In this document: one piece after another, positions 1 through 10,136 of the stretch | Layout: each line of letters opens with the position of its first letter | Position numbering within the stretch: position 1 is the stretch's first letter | NCBI GenBank assembly: GCA_018242445.1 | Contig: JAFEBW010000031.1 | Span: 1 to 43,932 of the forward strand | Source: Pseudomonadota bacterium | Lineage (GTDB): Bacteria; Pseudomonadota; Gammaproteobacteria; Xanthomonadales; Xanthomonadaceae | Reading direction: 5' to 3' | DNA length: 43,932 nt | Program-made: the position numbers and the translations under genes | Notes under the pieces: generated by a model | Seen by the model: only the letters and a program-made list of their open reading frames with translations | What the model was told of the DNA's origin: nothing | The model's database searches: none

Positions 1-810
1 GCGCGCTTCGAACTTCGCCAGCACACCGGGTGCCTTGACATCCAGTGCGCCGCGCTTGTCCGGGCGCACCTGCTGGCCCGTCCACGCCACCAGCGCCAGA
101 TAGCCACCCAGGGTGATCGGCAGGCAAGTGGCCACCAGCACGCCATGCAGCGGCACCAGCGGCTGCGACAGGTCGGATTTCTGCATGGATTCCAGCCGCG
201 CCTTGATGCTGGTGTGCTCGGAGTCTTCCAGTCGCCCGGCCACGCCGGCACGCACCGGGTTGAGATCGACATAGGCCATCGCCGCCAGCACGGCGCGCGC
301 ATCGCACAACACCTGCGCCTTGAAGCGGCCTTCCCAGAACCGCCCCTTGCAATCGTCCTCGGCATTGGCCCGCCGCGCGATCGGCTCGGCCAGGCAACGC
401 ATCAGCCACGACAAGTCGCACAAACGACGGCGCAGCAGCGCCAGCCGCTCGGGCTGTTCGACGATCCGCGCGGCCTTGGCTGCCCAGGCATCGTCGGTAG
501 CCTCGCGTGGCGGGAACAGGCGCACCCAACGCGCTGCGACTTCCGCAGCATCCCATCCGGCCGCCACGGGCGGCACGATCTGTACGACCACATGCAGGTG
601 GTTGCTCATCACCGCGTAGGCGTGGATGGCAATGGCGAAGCACTCGCCGAGCAAGGCCAGGCGCTGCTCGATCCAGCCCTTGCGGTGTTCGAAGGACTGC
701 CCGGTGAGCTGATCGTCCCCGCACAGCCAGGCGCGGCGCACGCAGCGCTGCACGCAGTGGAAGGTGCCGGGGCTGCCGGGGGCGATGAGGGCGGAGCGCG
801 CTTGCGTCAT
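1..810 (-). CDS. REP-associated (IS200/Y1-like) transposase, 3' end beyond window
   Basis: The frame is open from an ATG at 810 to the window edge, giving at least 270 residues with no stop. The N-terminal half contains NHLHVVV, the HUH metal-binding motif of Y1 transposases. Further on, GRFWEGRFKAQ followed by AYVDLNPVRAG is typical of REP-associated tyrosine transposases (RAYTs). In that family the enzyme nicks and joins single-stranded DNA at REP hairpins and is usually a single-copy domesticated gene. The end of the gene lies outside the window, so intactness cannot be judged. The open frame continues upstream of the ATG into an IS91 fragment without a stop, which makes the start uncertain; the ATG is chosen because family similarity begins just after it. 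The gene is a possible source of mobility for the many palindromic repeats elsewhere in the window, but that is inference. Confidence 0.8.
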   Translation of the reverse strand, partial: MTQARSALIAPGSPGTFHCVQRCVRRAWLCGDDQLTGQSFEHRKGWIEQRLALLGECFAIAIHAYAVMSNHLHVVVQIVPPVAAGWDAAEVAARWVRLFPPREATDDAWAAKAARIVEQPERLALLRRRLCDLSWLMRCLAEPIARRANAEDDCKGRFWEGRFKAQVLCDARAVLAAMAYVDLNPVRAGVAGRLEDSEHTSIKARLESMQKSDLSQPLVPLHGVLVATCLPITLGGYLALVAWTGQQVRPDKRGALDVKAPGVLAKFEAR

Positions 811-900
811 GGGCGCAGCATCGCCAATGGCGCGGGCGTGCACTGTCGGGCTTTGCCGCGAATCGGTGTAGGATTTGGCTGATACGGTGGGTGTCCGATT

Positions 901-1392
901 CTGCCGCCACGGCGTCTTGAGCGCATAGCGCACCCGGCCCTGCGGCGAGATCGACAGCCGTTGCTCGCTGAGCGCCGGGCGCGCGATGTAGCGGCACAGG
1001 CGTTCGAGCTTGGCACCCTCGTGCGCCTCGGCGACCACGCCGGCGTGCAGCGAGAAGCCGCCGACTTTGCCGGCAGCGCCTTCGATGAAGCCGACCTCGC
1101 CCGGCAGCGTCTGCAGCGTCGTCACCTTGCGCCCGGCCTGCGCACCGGTGGCGATACGGTAGGTGATCGAGCTCATCCGCAACGCATCCATGCCTTCCTC
1201 GCCGGCCGCGTTGTCCGACAGGTACGCGGACTCGCCCTCGCCTTCCAGCCAGCCGCGGCGCACCAGATGCCGGCACACGCGGTGGGCGATCGTGCCGGCC
1301 AGTTGCGCCAACTGCGCCGAGGTGGGCGCACGGGTGCGATGCAGGCGCGGCGGGCGGTCGCTACGGGACTCGTACAGCGTACCTCGGGGCGA
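901..1392 (-). pseudogene. IS91-type transposase fragment, both ends missing
   Basis: The minus-strand frame from 1392 down to about 901 encodes a piece of an IS91-family transposase. Recognisable blocks in order are YRIATGAQAGRKVTTLQT, GGFSLHAG, LERLCRYIARPALSEQRL and GRVRYALKTPWR. These match the C-terminal half of the Y2/HUH rolling-circle transposases of IS91-like elements. The catalytic N-terminal part is absent: an in-frame TGA lies at 1393-1395, and the plus-strand tail of another transposase begins close by. The usual continuation after KTPWR (a DGTTHV-like stretch) is also lost, replaced by unrelated residues that run in frame into the neighbouring REP-associated transposase. It is a dead remnant as an IS91 transposase. 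Confidence 0.75.
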
Positions 1393-1610
1393 TCACCGAC
1401 CCCGACCTGCGCGCCCTATCCCATCGACAATGGCTGCAGGAGGGCATCAGCGAGGGCGACCTCATGGCGATTCGCACCCACATGCAGCAAGAGCGCGCAT
1501 TGGGCTCGGCGCGATTCCAGTCCATGGTCGAAAAGACCCTGAACCGTCCGACGGCCATCAGGCCACGCGGGCGACCACCGATCCCGCGCGCCGAGAACGG
1601 CGATATCTAA
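1378..1610 (+). pseudogene. C-terminal remnant of a second REP-associated transposase
   Basis: The plus-strand frame ending at the TAA at 1608-1610 encodes LRALSHRQWLQEG, then RTHMQQERALGSARFQ, SMVEKTLNRP and RPRGRPP. This is the characteristic C-terminal tail of REP-associated and related IS200-like transposases of Xanthomonadales. Only about 77 residues remain; the catalytic domain is missing and the upstream junction abuts the IS91 fragment on the opposite strand. Immediately after the stop lies TTAATTTACTCTGGCCCC (1632-1649), a sequence I associate with the 3' flank of such genes in this order. No start codon or promoter is apparent, so it is a relic. Confidence 0.65.
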
Positions 1611-1784
1611 ATGAAATGCGCGTTTCAAACGTTAATTTACTCTGGCCCCTTTTTTACCTTTTTTATAACCTGATGGACAAGGCGCGCCAGAACGGTCAGC
1701 GCTGGCTCAAGGGCATCGGCCTGGCAACGGTATGTGCCTCGAATCATAGTCTCCATCGTTTTCCGGGGAATCTTATTGGCTTGC
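1611..1784. other. Gene-free stretch after transposase relic
   Basis: Apart from the TTAATTTACTCTGGCCCC flank and a T-rich run at about 1650-1665, this stretch holds only a short open frame beginning with the ATG at 1673 that resembles nothing I know. It is probably debris between the transposase tail and the lipoprotein gene, whose 3' end it follows on the minus strand. No terminator hairpin was recognised. Confidence 0.4.
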
Positions 1785-2639
1785 TCACGGTTTGCTTGTC
1801 TTCACGTAGAGCATCGCCGATTTCCTTGCGTCCGCACTCAACAATTGAAATCCGAGCGTCTTGTTGGTTGGACTCAAGGTCACCGGCGTCATGAGTCCTT
1901 TCATTGAACCCGCGATTGCACAGTCGGCGCCAGTGACGTGTGCCGTCACGTCGAACACACCCTTGTTTCGGTGCTGCGTCAGCGTCCCCTCAAACTTGCA
2001 ATCTTGGGCAGTGGCGGTGAACGCTCCGTTGTTCGATAACGCAAGAGTGCTGATTGGATTATAGAGCTTCATGGTGGTGCCAACCGTGCTCAATTCTCCG
2101 TCGTAACTGCCGGCCAGACTGGCAACGGCGACCGGCCTCACGTAGATCTGTTTCGATTCTCCAGTCGCATAAGGTTTCTGGCCATTCGACCTGCTGTCGA
2201 ATGTACCGAACGGAAAGGTCAGCGACACCTTAAGCGATGGATCCGTATTCGATTGCGTCGAATTCGACGGAGTCATGAAAACTGCAGACAAGCTGGCGAC
2301 CTGAATGTAACCGCCGTCCAAAGCGTTATATTCGACCAGGTTCTTCGACGTGATCTTCGTGCCAACAGCTTTGAGCGTGCCGTGGAAGAACCCTGCTACA
2401 CGGCCGCCGATCAGATCCATTCCGTAGACTTCGCCGCTATCGAGAATTGTGACCACCGAATCGAATGTCGCGTTCGGCAAATCGAAAACTCCCTGCGGCC
2501 CGGCATAGTCGAGTGCGCTCCCCGCCCCTGGCAACGGCAGGCCTGCCCGGGTCTGCAAGGGAGTGCTTGAGCCATGTGCGCTGCATGCCACCAACATGCC
2601 GCTCATCCACAGCGCGTGTACAAGTCTTGAAGCTTTCAT
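1785..2639 (-). CDS. Putative lipoprotein of unknown function
   Basis: This encodes 284 residues. The N-terminus has a hydrophobic stretch ending in the lipobox LVAC with the acylated Cys at about residue 19, so it should be exported by Sec and lipidated. The mature part is rich in Ser, Thr, Gly and beta-type sequence with no recognised catalytic motif; internal Cys residues lie in the C-terminal third. The ATG at 2639 is preceded by AAAGGA at good spacing. A promoter-like TTGACA/TATCTG pair lies about 70 bases upstream. Base composition is visibly less GC-rich than the housekeeping genes to the right, and the gene sits beside transposase remnants, which suggests recent acquisition. I do not recognise the family and assign no function beyond envelope location. 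Confidence 0.75.
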   Translation of the reverse strand: MKASRLVHALWMSGMLVACSAHGSSTPLQTRAGLPLPGAGSALDYAGPQGVFDLPNATFDSVVTILDSGEVYGMDLIGGRVAGFFHGTLKAVGTKITSKNLVEYNALDGGYIQVASLSAVFMTPSNSTQSNTDPSLKVSLTFPFGTFDSRSNGQKPYATGESKQIYVRPVAVASLAGSYDGELSTVGTTMKLYNPISTLALSNNGAFTATAQDCKFEGTLTQHRNKGVFDVTAHVTGADCAIAGSMKGLMTPVTLSPTNKTLGFQLLSADARKSAMLYVKTSKP

Positions 2640-2708
2640 GTAGTCCTTTGTGTTCCATCGGGTTGCGCCGATTTGCAGCAGTTATTGGCCCGACTGTGCG
2701 ATCGGAAC

Positions 2709-2736
2709 CAGATATTGACGGCACTGTGGCTGTCAA
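2709..2736 (-). promoter_or_regulatory. Promoter with dyad, upstream of lipoprotein gene
   Basis: On the minus strand TTGACA (2736-2731) is followed after 16 bases by TATCTG (2714-2709), a good sigma-70 match. The promoter overlaps an inverted repeat: arms TTGACAGC and GCcGTCAA at the two ends of 2715-2736. A repressor or activator site is possible but no regulator is identified. Confidence 0.5.
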
Positions 2737-2818
2737 TTTGCTGCGGTCAGCAGGGAGCCTGTGTTTGAGGAAAACGGCTGGCGAAGGATGTTGGGTTCAA
2801 CGGGTACTTCGTATTGGC

Positions 2819-3121
2819 ATGAGGCTGCCTGGAAATGGAGAAGTGGAATCGTCGAATCTGGAAGGAACCAAGTGGTCGCGACCCGCACATTTTCACCGGG
2901 CCGCTGGCTTGCAGCATGTGCTGGAAGTCCGTAGGCCGAAGCTCCTAGACGCGCGAGTCGCGGTCCGATTAAGCAGAAATGGTCTGTCGCTTGCGCAGGC
3001 GGCTGAAACCATTGACATGACCCGCTGCACCGCCAGACAGTACCGCACCGGCGCGCGCCCGGTACCGCACACGGTGCTGCTGGCGTTGAAGGGTTGGGAA
3101 GCCGAGCATCGCGCAGCCTGA
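2819..3121 (+). pseudogene. Helix-turn-helix C-terminal domain, probably a truncated DUF2442-HTH gene
   Basis: The open frame from the ATG at 2819 to the TGA at 3119-3121 encodes 100 residues. The last 50 or so form a plausible helix-turn-helix: LSRNGLSLAQAAETIDMTR, then ARQYRTGARPVP and LLALKGWEAE. This pattern matches the C-terminal XRE-like segment found after DUF2442 domains in Xanthomonadales proteins. The first 45 residues do not resemble a DUF2442 domain, so the gene looks truncated at its 5' end or rearranged. No convincing ribosome binding site precedes the ATG. It could still be expressed as a small DNA-binding protein, but its position at the edge of transposon debris favours a remnant. 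Confidence 0.45.
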
Positions 3122-3232
3122 TGCCATAAATGCAACCCCCGAATGAAGTTGATTGGTCGTGGCGTGGCATGACCTCATGGGGCTTCTCCGGTGGCGGACT
3201 CAGCCGTTGCGCATCCCCAGCCCCGGAAAGTA

Positions 3233-3259
3233 CGAAGCCCGACACGCGGCCGGGCTTCG
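3233..3259 (-). terminator. Hairpin downstream of the P-type ATPase gene
   Basis: A perfect 9-bp stem (CGAAGCCCG paired with CGGGCTTCG) with a 9-base loop lies 64 bases past the ATPase stop codon. There is no long T run, so it may be a weak or processing-type terminator. GC-rich hairpins of this kind are common 3' ends in this order. Confidence 0.5.
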
Positions 3260-3322
3260 CAGTCGCATTAACCGAAACGCAGGTCTCGGAAATCCACCCT
3301 GCCCCCGCCGCCCAGCCGTGCC

Positions 3323-6069
<2,747 letters not shown>

Positions 6070-6073
<4 letters not shown>

Positions 6074-6474
6074 GGCGCATCCTCCTGATTGAGCGCCTGC
6101 AGGATCGGGCAGTGCTCGGCGCGCCCATGCCCGGGGCAGGCTTCGATGAGCGTGCGCAAGCCGCTGCGCACGCGTTGCAATTCGGCGATCCGATGTTCGA
6201 TATCGGCGAGCTTGTCCTGCGCGGCGCGGCGCACCTTGGCCACGTCCTGCTCGTCGCTCAGCGCCAGCAGCCCGCGCACGTCGGCCAGGGTGAAGCCCAG
6301 CGCCTTGGCGCGCAGGATGAAGCGCAGCCGCCGCAGTTCGCCCTCGCCGTAGCGGCGATAGCCCGAGGCCAATCGCCCCGCCGGTTGCAGCAAGCGCTCG
6401 CGCTCGTAGTAGCGCACGGTGTCGATCGCCACGCCGGCGTGGCGGGCCAGTTGGCCGATATTGAAAGTGTCCAT
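6070..6474 (-). CDS. MerR-family metal-responsive transcriptional regulator
   Basis: This encodes 134 residues. The N-terminal winged helix ([20 protein letters not shown]) and YRRYGE are hallmark MerR sequences, followed by a dimerisation coiled coil at about 75-110. The metal-binding loop has C113 and C122 ([14 protein letters not shown]) with eight residues between them, the ZntR/CadR-like spacing; CueR has seven. The position equivalent to CueR Ser77 or ZntR Cys79 appears to be Val78. The start at 6474 is fixed by AGGAGG at 6486-6481; a longer frame from 6507 would begin inside the promoter. The stop overlaps the ATPase start, so the regulator and pump form one transcript controlled by the MerR-type promoter just upstream. 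Metal identity cannot be decided: the pump looks copper-like, the sensor loop and operator ZntR-like. Confidence 0.9.
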
Positions 6475-6496
6475 GGCTTGCCTCCTCGTGAGGCAA

Positions 6497-6527
6497 GTCT
6501 GCACCATGGACTAGACTCCAGAGTCAA
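6497..6527 (-). promoter_or_regulatory. MerR-type promoter/operator of regulator-ATPase operon
   Basis: The minus strand reads TTGACT at 6527-6522, then an overlong spacer of 19-20 bases containing ACTCTGGAGT and an imperfect opposite arm (AGTCCATGGT, 7 of 10 matching). Overlong spacers with a central dyad are the signature of MerR-activated promoters. The left half-site equals the known ZntR-type half-site. The -10 element is weak (GCAGAC or CAGACT), as expected for an activated promoter. Confidence 0.7.
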
Positions 6528-6693
6528 GCATGTTGCTCGAGGGTCATGCGAATCCATGCACGTCGGTGACAGATGACCTCGCCGACGAGCACAACCCGCA
6601 CCGGATGCAAGCGCTCGCGTCGCAACCGATCACGAGCATCCGCCGTCCGCGCGGCGATCCAGCAGTACTCGAAGGGCCAGACGGTCCGGCCGG

Positions 6694-7983
6694 CTACAGC
6701 ACCACCACGCAATCGCGGCCTTGCGCCTTGGCGGCGTACAGCGCCTTGTCGGCGCGCGAGAACAACTGGTCGAAACTCGCGTCGCCCGGCTCCATGCAGG
6801 TGACGCCGATGCTGGCGGTGACCGGATCCGCGCATTGTTCGTCCGGGCAGATGCGCGCGGCCATCTCGCGGATGCGCTCGGCGGTGGCATTGGCGTGCGC
6901 CAGCGGCGTTTCCGGCAGCAGGATGCAGAACTCCTCGCCGCCGGTGCGCGCCAGCAGGTCTTCCTTGCGCAGGCAACCCAGGCAGGCGTGCGCGAAGGCG
7001 CGCAACACCTCGTCGCCGGCTGGATGACCGAACCTGTCGTTGATCCGCTTGAAGTGGTCGAGGTCGATGGCGATCAGGCTCAACGCATGGCCATGGCGGC
7101 GGCTGCGCGAAAAGGCCGCCTGCGCTTCCACGAACAGGGTGCGCCGGTTGGCGATGCCGGTGAGGCTGTCGGTGCGCGCCTGCCGTTGCAGTTCTTCCTT
7201 CAAGTCGTGCAACTCGGTGATGTCGGTGCTGAAACCGATCACCGCCGGCGTCCCATCCGGCGCGGCGCAAGGCGCGACGACGCTCCAGTAGTGGCACGCG
7301 CGACCGCTCGCATCGTGCACGGTTTCCTCGCTGACGGACCGCTCGCCGGTGGCGAGAATCCGCCGATCCATCTCCCGGAACCGCGCGACCGCCTCCGGCG
7401 GCAGCAGTTCGGCATCGCGACGGCCGACGATCGTTTCCACCGGCCGCCCGAAAGCCTGCGCGACGCGCTGGTTGGCATACATGAACAGGCCGCTGGCATC
7501 CTTCATGTAAACCAGCGCTTCCACGTTGTCGAGCACGGTATCCAGCAGATCCTTGTGGCGGCGCACGGCGTCTTCGAGGCGCTTCTTGTCGGTGATGTCG
7601 TGGGAGATGCCGATCATGCCGATGATGGCGCCGTCGGCATCGCGCAGCGGCTTCTTGATCGTCCAGTAGGTGCGCAGCTCGCCGGTGGCGTGGATCAGGT
7701 TGGTTTCTTCGCGGTAGATCGTCTCGCCGTCGCGCAATACACGACGGTCGGTTTCGCGCAGTTCGGTGTTTTCGTCGATCTTGACGAAATCGGTGAAGGC
7801 CTTGCCGATCACCTCGTCCAGTTGCAGGCCCGGCCGCAGCAGATCCAGCACCAGCCGGTTGGCGTAGGCGTAGCGGCCATCGAGATCGGTGGTGTAAACG
7901 AAGGCGCCTACCTCGTCGAGCAATTGACGGTAGGCGAGATCCGACGACGTGGGGCGCGCGGACTGGTCTCGGGGCTCGGGCAT
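6694..7983 (-). CDS. PAS-PAS-GGDEF diguanylate cyclase
   Basis: This encodes 429 residues from the ATG at 7983, which has GGAGGG nine bases upstream; an ATG at 8010 is in frame but lacks such a site. The protein should make cyclic di-GMP from two GTP in the cytoplasm. Two PAS domains (about 20-130 and 145-265) each end in a DIT motif (HDITDKK, TDITELH). The GGDEF domain follows with LDHFKRINDRFGH and an intact GGEEF signature at 348-352. RKED lies five residues before the signature and fits the inhibitory I-site. No transmembrane segment is apparent, so a soluble ligand, redox or cofactor sensor is likely. It sits between the metal ATPase operon and the cupredoxin gene on the same strand. Confidence 0.92.
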   Translation of the reverse strand: MPEPRDQSARPTSSDLAYRQLLDEVGAFVYTTDLDGRYAYANRLVLDLLRPGLQLDEVIGKAFTDFVKIDENTELRETDRRVLRDGETIYREETNLIHATGELRTYWTIKKPLRDADGAIIGMIGISHDITDKKRLEDAVRRHKDLLDTVLDNVEALVYMKDASGLFMYANQRVAQAFGRPVETIVGRRDAELLPPEAVARFREMDRRILATGERSVSEETVHDASGRACHYWSVVAPCAAPDGTPAVIGFSTDITELHDLKEELQRQARTDSLTGIANRRTLFVEAQAAFSRSRRHGHALSLIAIDLDHFKRINDRFGHPAGDEVLRAFAHACLGCLRKEDLLARTGGEEFCILLPETPLAHANATAERIREMAARICPDEQCADPVTASIGVTCMEPGDASFDQLFSRADKALYAAKAQGRDCVVVL

Positions 7984-8152
7984 CGACGGAATCCCTCCGG
8001 CCACAGGCATGGGGTCACGGCCATCTTAGCCTGCGCCCGCCGCGTCGAACCACGCACTGGCTCGCAATCGCGATGTGATGCAATCGACGGTCGTGACGGC
8101 CGCGAGGGCTCGACGGCACTCCATCGGGCGGACGCCATCCGCCACGCTGCGA

Positions 8153-8620
8153 TCAGGGTTCCCGCACCACCGTCACCACGCCCTTCATGCCGGCCTCGAA
8201 ATGCCCGGCCAGCAGGCAACCGTAGACGAACCGGCCCGGCATGCTGAACTTCCACACGATGTCGGCGGCCTGGCCGGGCGCCACGCGCACCGCGCTGGCG
8301 TCGGCGTGCGCCATGTCCGGCATCGCCCGCATCATCTTCGCATGCGCGGCGATGTCCGCATCGGTGCCCAGCACGAACTCGTGCGCCAGCTTGCCGTCGT
8401 TGACGATGTGCAGGCGCAGCGTCTGCCCGGCACGCACGGTGAACGCGGAGGGGCCGAAGCGCATCGCGTCGGTGGCGACGATGGTGAGCGTGCGCTGCAC
8501 CGACTTGGCCGTGCCCGGCTGACCGAAGCCGGCGTCGTTGCCGCCTTCATGCGCACGTACGGATGCTGCCGCGAGGGCGAGACCCAGGGCGATGGCGCAT
8601 GCTGTATTGAGGAATGGCAT
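8153..8620 (-). CDS. Secreted cupredoxin (plastocyanin/azurin-like copper protein)
   Basis: This encodes 155 residues with a Sec signal peptide at 1-23 (cleavage near VRA/HEGG). The mature protein is a single cupredoxin domain. Type-1 copper ligands are visible in the expected order: His80 (AHEFVLG), then Cys135, His140 and Met145 in the C-terminal loop (YGCLLAGHFEAGM). His-24 and a Met/His-rich loop at about 93-105 (HAKMMRAMPDMAH) may add periplasmic copper binding. The role is probably electron transfer or copper buffering in the periplasm. The ATG at 8620 has AAGGA eight bases upstream. Its own promoter shares the TTGACTCTGGAGT core with the regulator-ATPase promoter, which suggests common control. 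Confidence 0.85.
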   Translation of the reverse strand: MPFLNTACAIALGLALAAASVRAHEGGNDAGFGQPGTAKSVQRTLTIVATDAMRFGPSAFTVRAGQTLRLHIVNDGKLAHEFVLGTDADIAAHAKMMRAMPDMAHADASAVRVAPGQAADIVWKFSMPGRFVYGCLLAGHFEAGMKGVVTVVREP

Positions 8621-8671
8621 GGGCGGAATCCTTGCACGCTGGGGTTGCGGTCGTCTTGACGGAGGTCATGA

Positions 8672-8700
8672 TCGAGGCTTGACCGCACTCCAGAGTCAAG
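8672..8700 (-). promoter_or_regulatory. MerR-type promoter of cupredoxin gene
   Basis: The minus strand reads TTGACT (8699-8694), a 20-base spacer starting CTGGAGT, then GATCAT as a possible -10. The first 13 bases (TTGACTCTGGAGT) are identical to the regulator-ATPase promoter. The opposite dyad arm is poorly conserved. The rarA stop codon (8698-8696) lies inside the -35 element. Confidence 0.6.
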
Positions 8701-10081
8701 GGCGATCCGCGGTTCCGCGCCTGTTTCCGGAAGCCTGGCATCGTTCACGCCTTGCCTGTTCCCGCGCCACACGCAGCGCATCGAGTTTTTCCTTGAGCTT
8801 GATCTCCATGCCGCGTTCGACCGGCTGGTAGTACACGCGCTCGCCGAGCGCGTCGGGGAAGCCGGTCTGCTCGAGGGCAACCCCGCCCTCGACATCGTGG
8901 TCGTATCGATAGCCCTGCGCATACCCGAGCGACTTCATCAATTTCGTCGGCGCATTGCGCAGGTGCATCGGCACCTCGGCGCTGCCGTGCTCGCGCACGT
9001 CGGACTGCGCCGCGCCATAAGCGCGATACGCGGCGTTGGACTTGGCGGTGCTGGCGAGGTAAATCACCACCTGCGCCAGCGCCAGATCGCCTTCCGGGCT
9101 GCCCATCCGATCAAACGCTTCCCAGGCATCGATCGCCATCGGCAGCGCGCGCGGGTCGGCCAGCCCGATGTCCTCCACCGCCATGCGGGTGATGCGCCGC
9201 GCGAGGTAGGCCGGATCGCAGCCGCCATCGAGCATGCGCGCGAACCAGTACAACGCGGCATCCGGGTTGGAGCTGCGCACGCTTTTGTGCAGGGCGGAAA
9301 TCTGGTCGTAGAACTGCTCGCCGCCCTTGTCGAAGCGACGGCTGCGATCGGCGAGCACCTGCGCGAGCGTGGCATCGGTGATCGCCCCGCCCTCGCCCAC
9401 CAGTTCGGCGGCGATCTCCAGCAAGGTCAACGCGCGGCGCACGTCGCCATCGGCGGCCTGCGCGATCAGGCGCAGTTGCTCCTCGTGGATCGCCACGCCA
9501 CGACCGCCGAGCCCGCGCTCGCCATCCTCCAGCGCCTGCCGCAACGCCTGCGCGATCTCATCGCTCGCCAGCGCTTCCATCACATGCACGCGGCAGCGCG
9601 AGAGCAGCGCGGAGTTCAATTCGAACGAGGGGTTCTCGGTGGTCGCGCCGACGAACAGGATCGAGCCGCGCTCGATGTGCGGCAGGAAAGCATCCTGCTG
9701 CGCCTTGTTGAAGCGGTGCACCTCATCGACGAACAGCACCGTGCGCCGGCCCTGCGCGTGGCGCTGCTGCGCGGCGGCGAGCACCTCGCGCACCTCGGGC
9801 AGGCCGCACAGCACCGCCGAGATGGCGACGAACTGCGCGTCGGCGTAGTGCGCCAGCAGCAGGGCGAGCGTGGTCTTGCCGCAACCCGGCGGACCCCAGA
9901 GGATCATCGAGTGCACATGCCCGGCTTCGATCGCGCGGCGCAGCGGCGCATCTTCGGCCAGCAGGCGGCGCTGCCCGACCATCTCGCCCAGTGTGCGCGG
10001 ACGCATGCGCTCGGCCAGCGGCTTCAGGGACTGGGGTGCGGTGAACAAGGGTTCGGCGGAATGGCTGGGCTTGCGCGGCAT
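8696..10081 (-). CDS. rarA: Replication-associated recombination protein A (AAA+ ATPase)
   Basis: This encodes 461 residues, the usual length of RarA/MgsA, an AAA+ ATPase acting at stalled replication forks, related to clamp loaders and to eukaryotic WRNIP1. Walker A is GPPGCGKTT at 63-71 and Walker B VLFVDEVHRF with the acidic pair at 119-120; the sensor region ATTENPSFELNSALLSRCRV follows. The C-terminal part has the MgsA-type tetramerisation sequence (HKSVRSSNPDAALYW, PKSLGYAQGYRY-like). It follows lolA by 55 bases. The order ftsK-lolA-rarA is the same as in E. coli, which supports the assignment. The last codons overlap the promoter of the cupredoxin gene. Confidence 0.96.
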   Translation of the reverse strand: MPRKPSHSAEPLFTAPQSLKPLAERMRPRTLGEMVGQRRLLAEDAPLRRAIEAGHVHSMILWGPPGCGKTTLALLLAHYADAQFVAISAVLCGLPEVREVLAAAQQRHAQGRRTVLFVDEVHRFNKAQQDAFLPHIERGSILFVGATTENPSFELNSALLSRCRVHVMEALASDEIAQALRQALEDGERGLGGRGVAIHEEQLRLIAQAADGDVRRALTLLEIAAELVGEGGAITDATLAQVLADRSRRFDKGGEQFYDQISALHKSVRSSNPDAALYWFARMLDGGCDPAYLARRITRMAVEDIGLADPRALPMAIDAWEAFDRMGSPEGDLALAQVVIYLASTAKSNAAYRAYGAAQSDVREHGSAEVPMHLRNAPTKLMKSLGYAQGYRYDHDVEGGVALEQTGFPDALGERVYYQPVERGMEIKLKEKLDALRVAREQARRERCQASGNRRGTADRP

Positions 10082-10136
10082 GCCGGTGATTCTACGCAGG
10101 CCGGTGGAACTGGCGGCGCATCGTGCTATCGCGCCA

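Noticed and set aside
145..1542. Plus-strand open frames of 245 and 193 codons at the left edge
   Set aside because: They are shadows of the minus-strand transposase sequences, which contain clear HUH and IS91 motifs.
6074..6496. Extension of the P-type ATPase frame across the MerR gene
   Set aside because: MerR is clearly encoded in another frame here; the ATGA overlap at 6070-6073 fixes the ATPase start.
6475..6693. A possible small gene between the MerR promoter and the PAS-GGDEF stop
   Set aside because: Short frames here have no ribosome binding site or recognisable sequence; only the promoter and the 3' flank of the cyclase gene can be supported.
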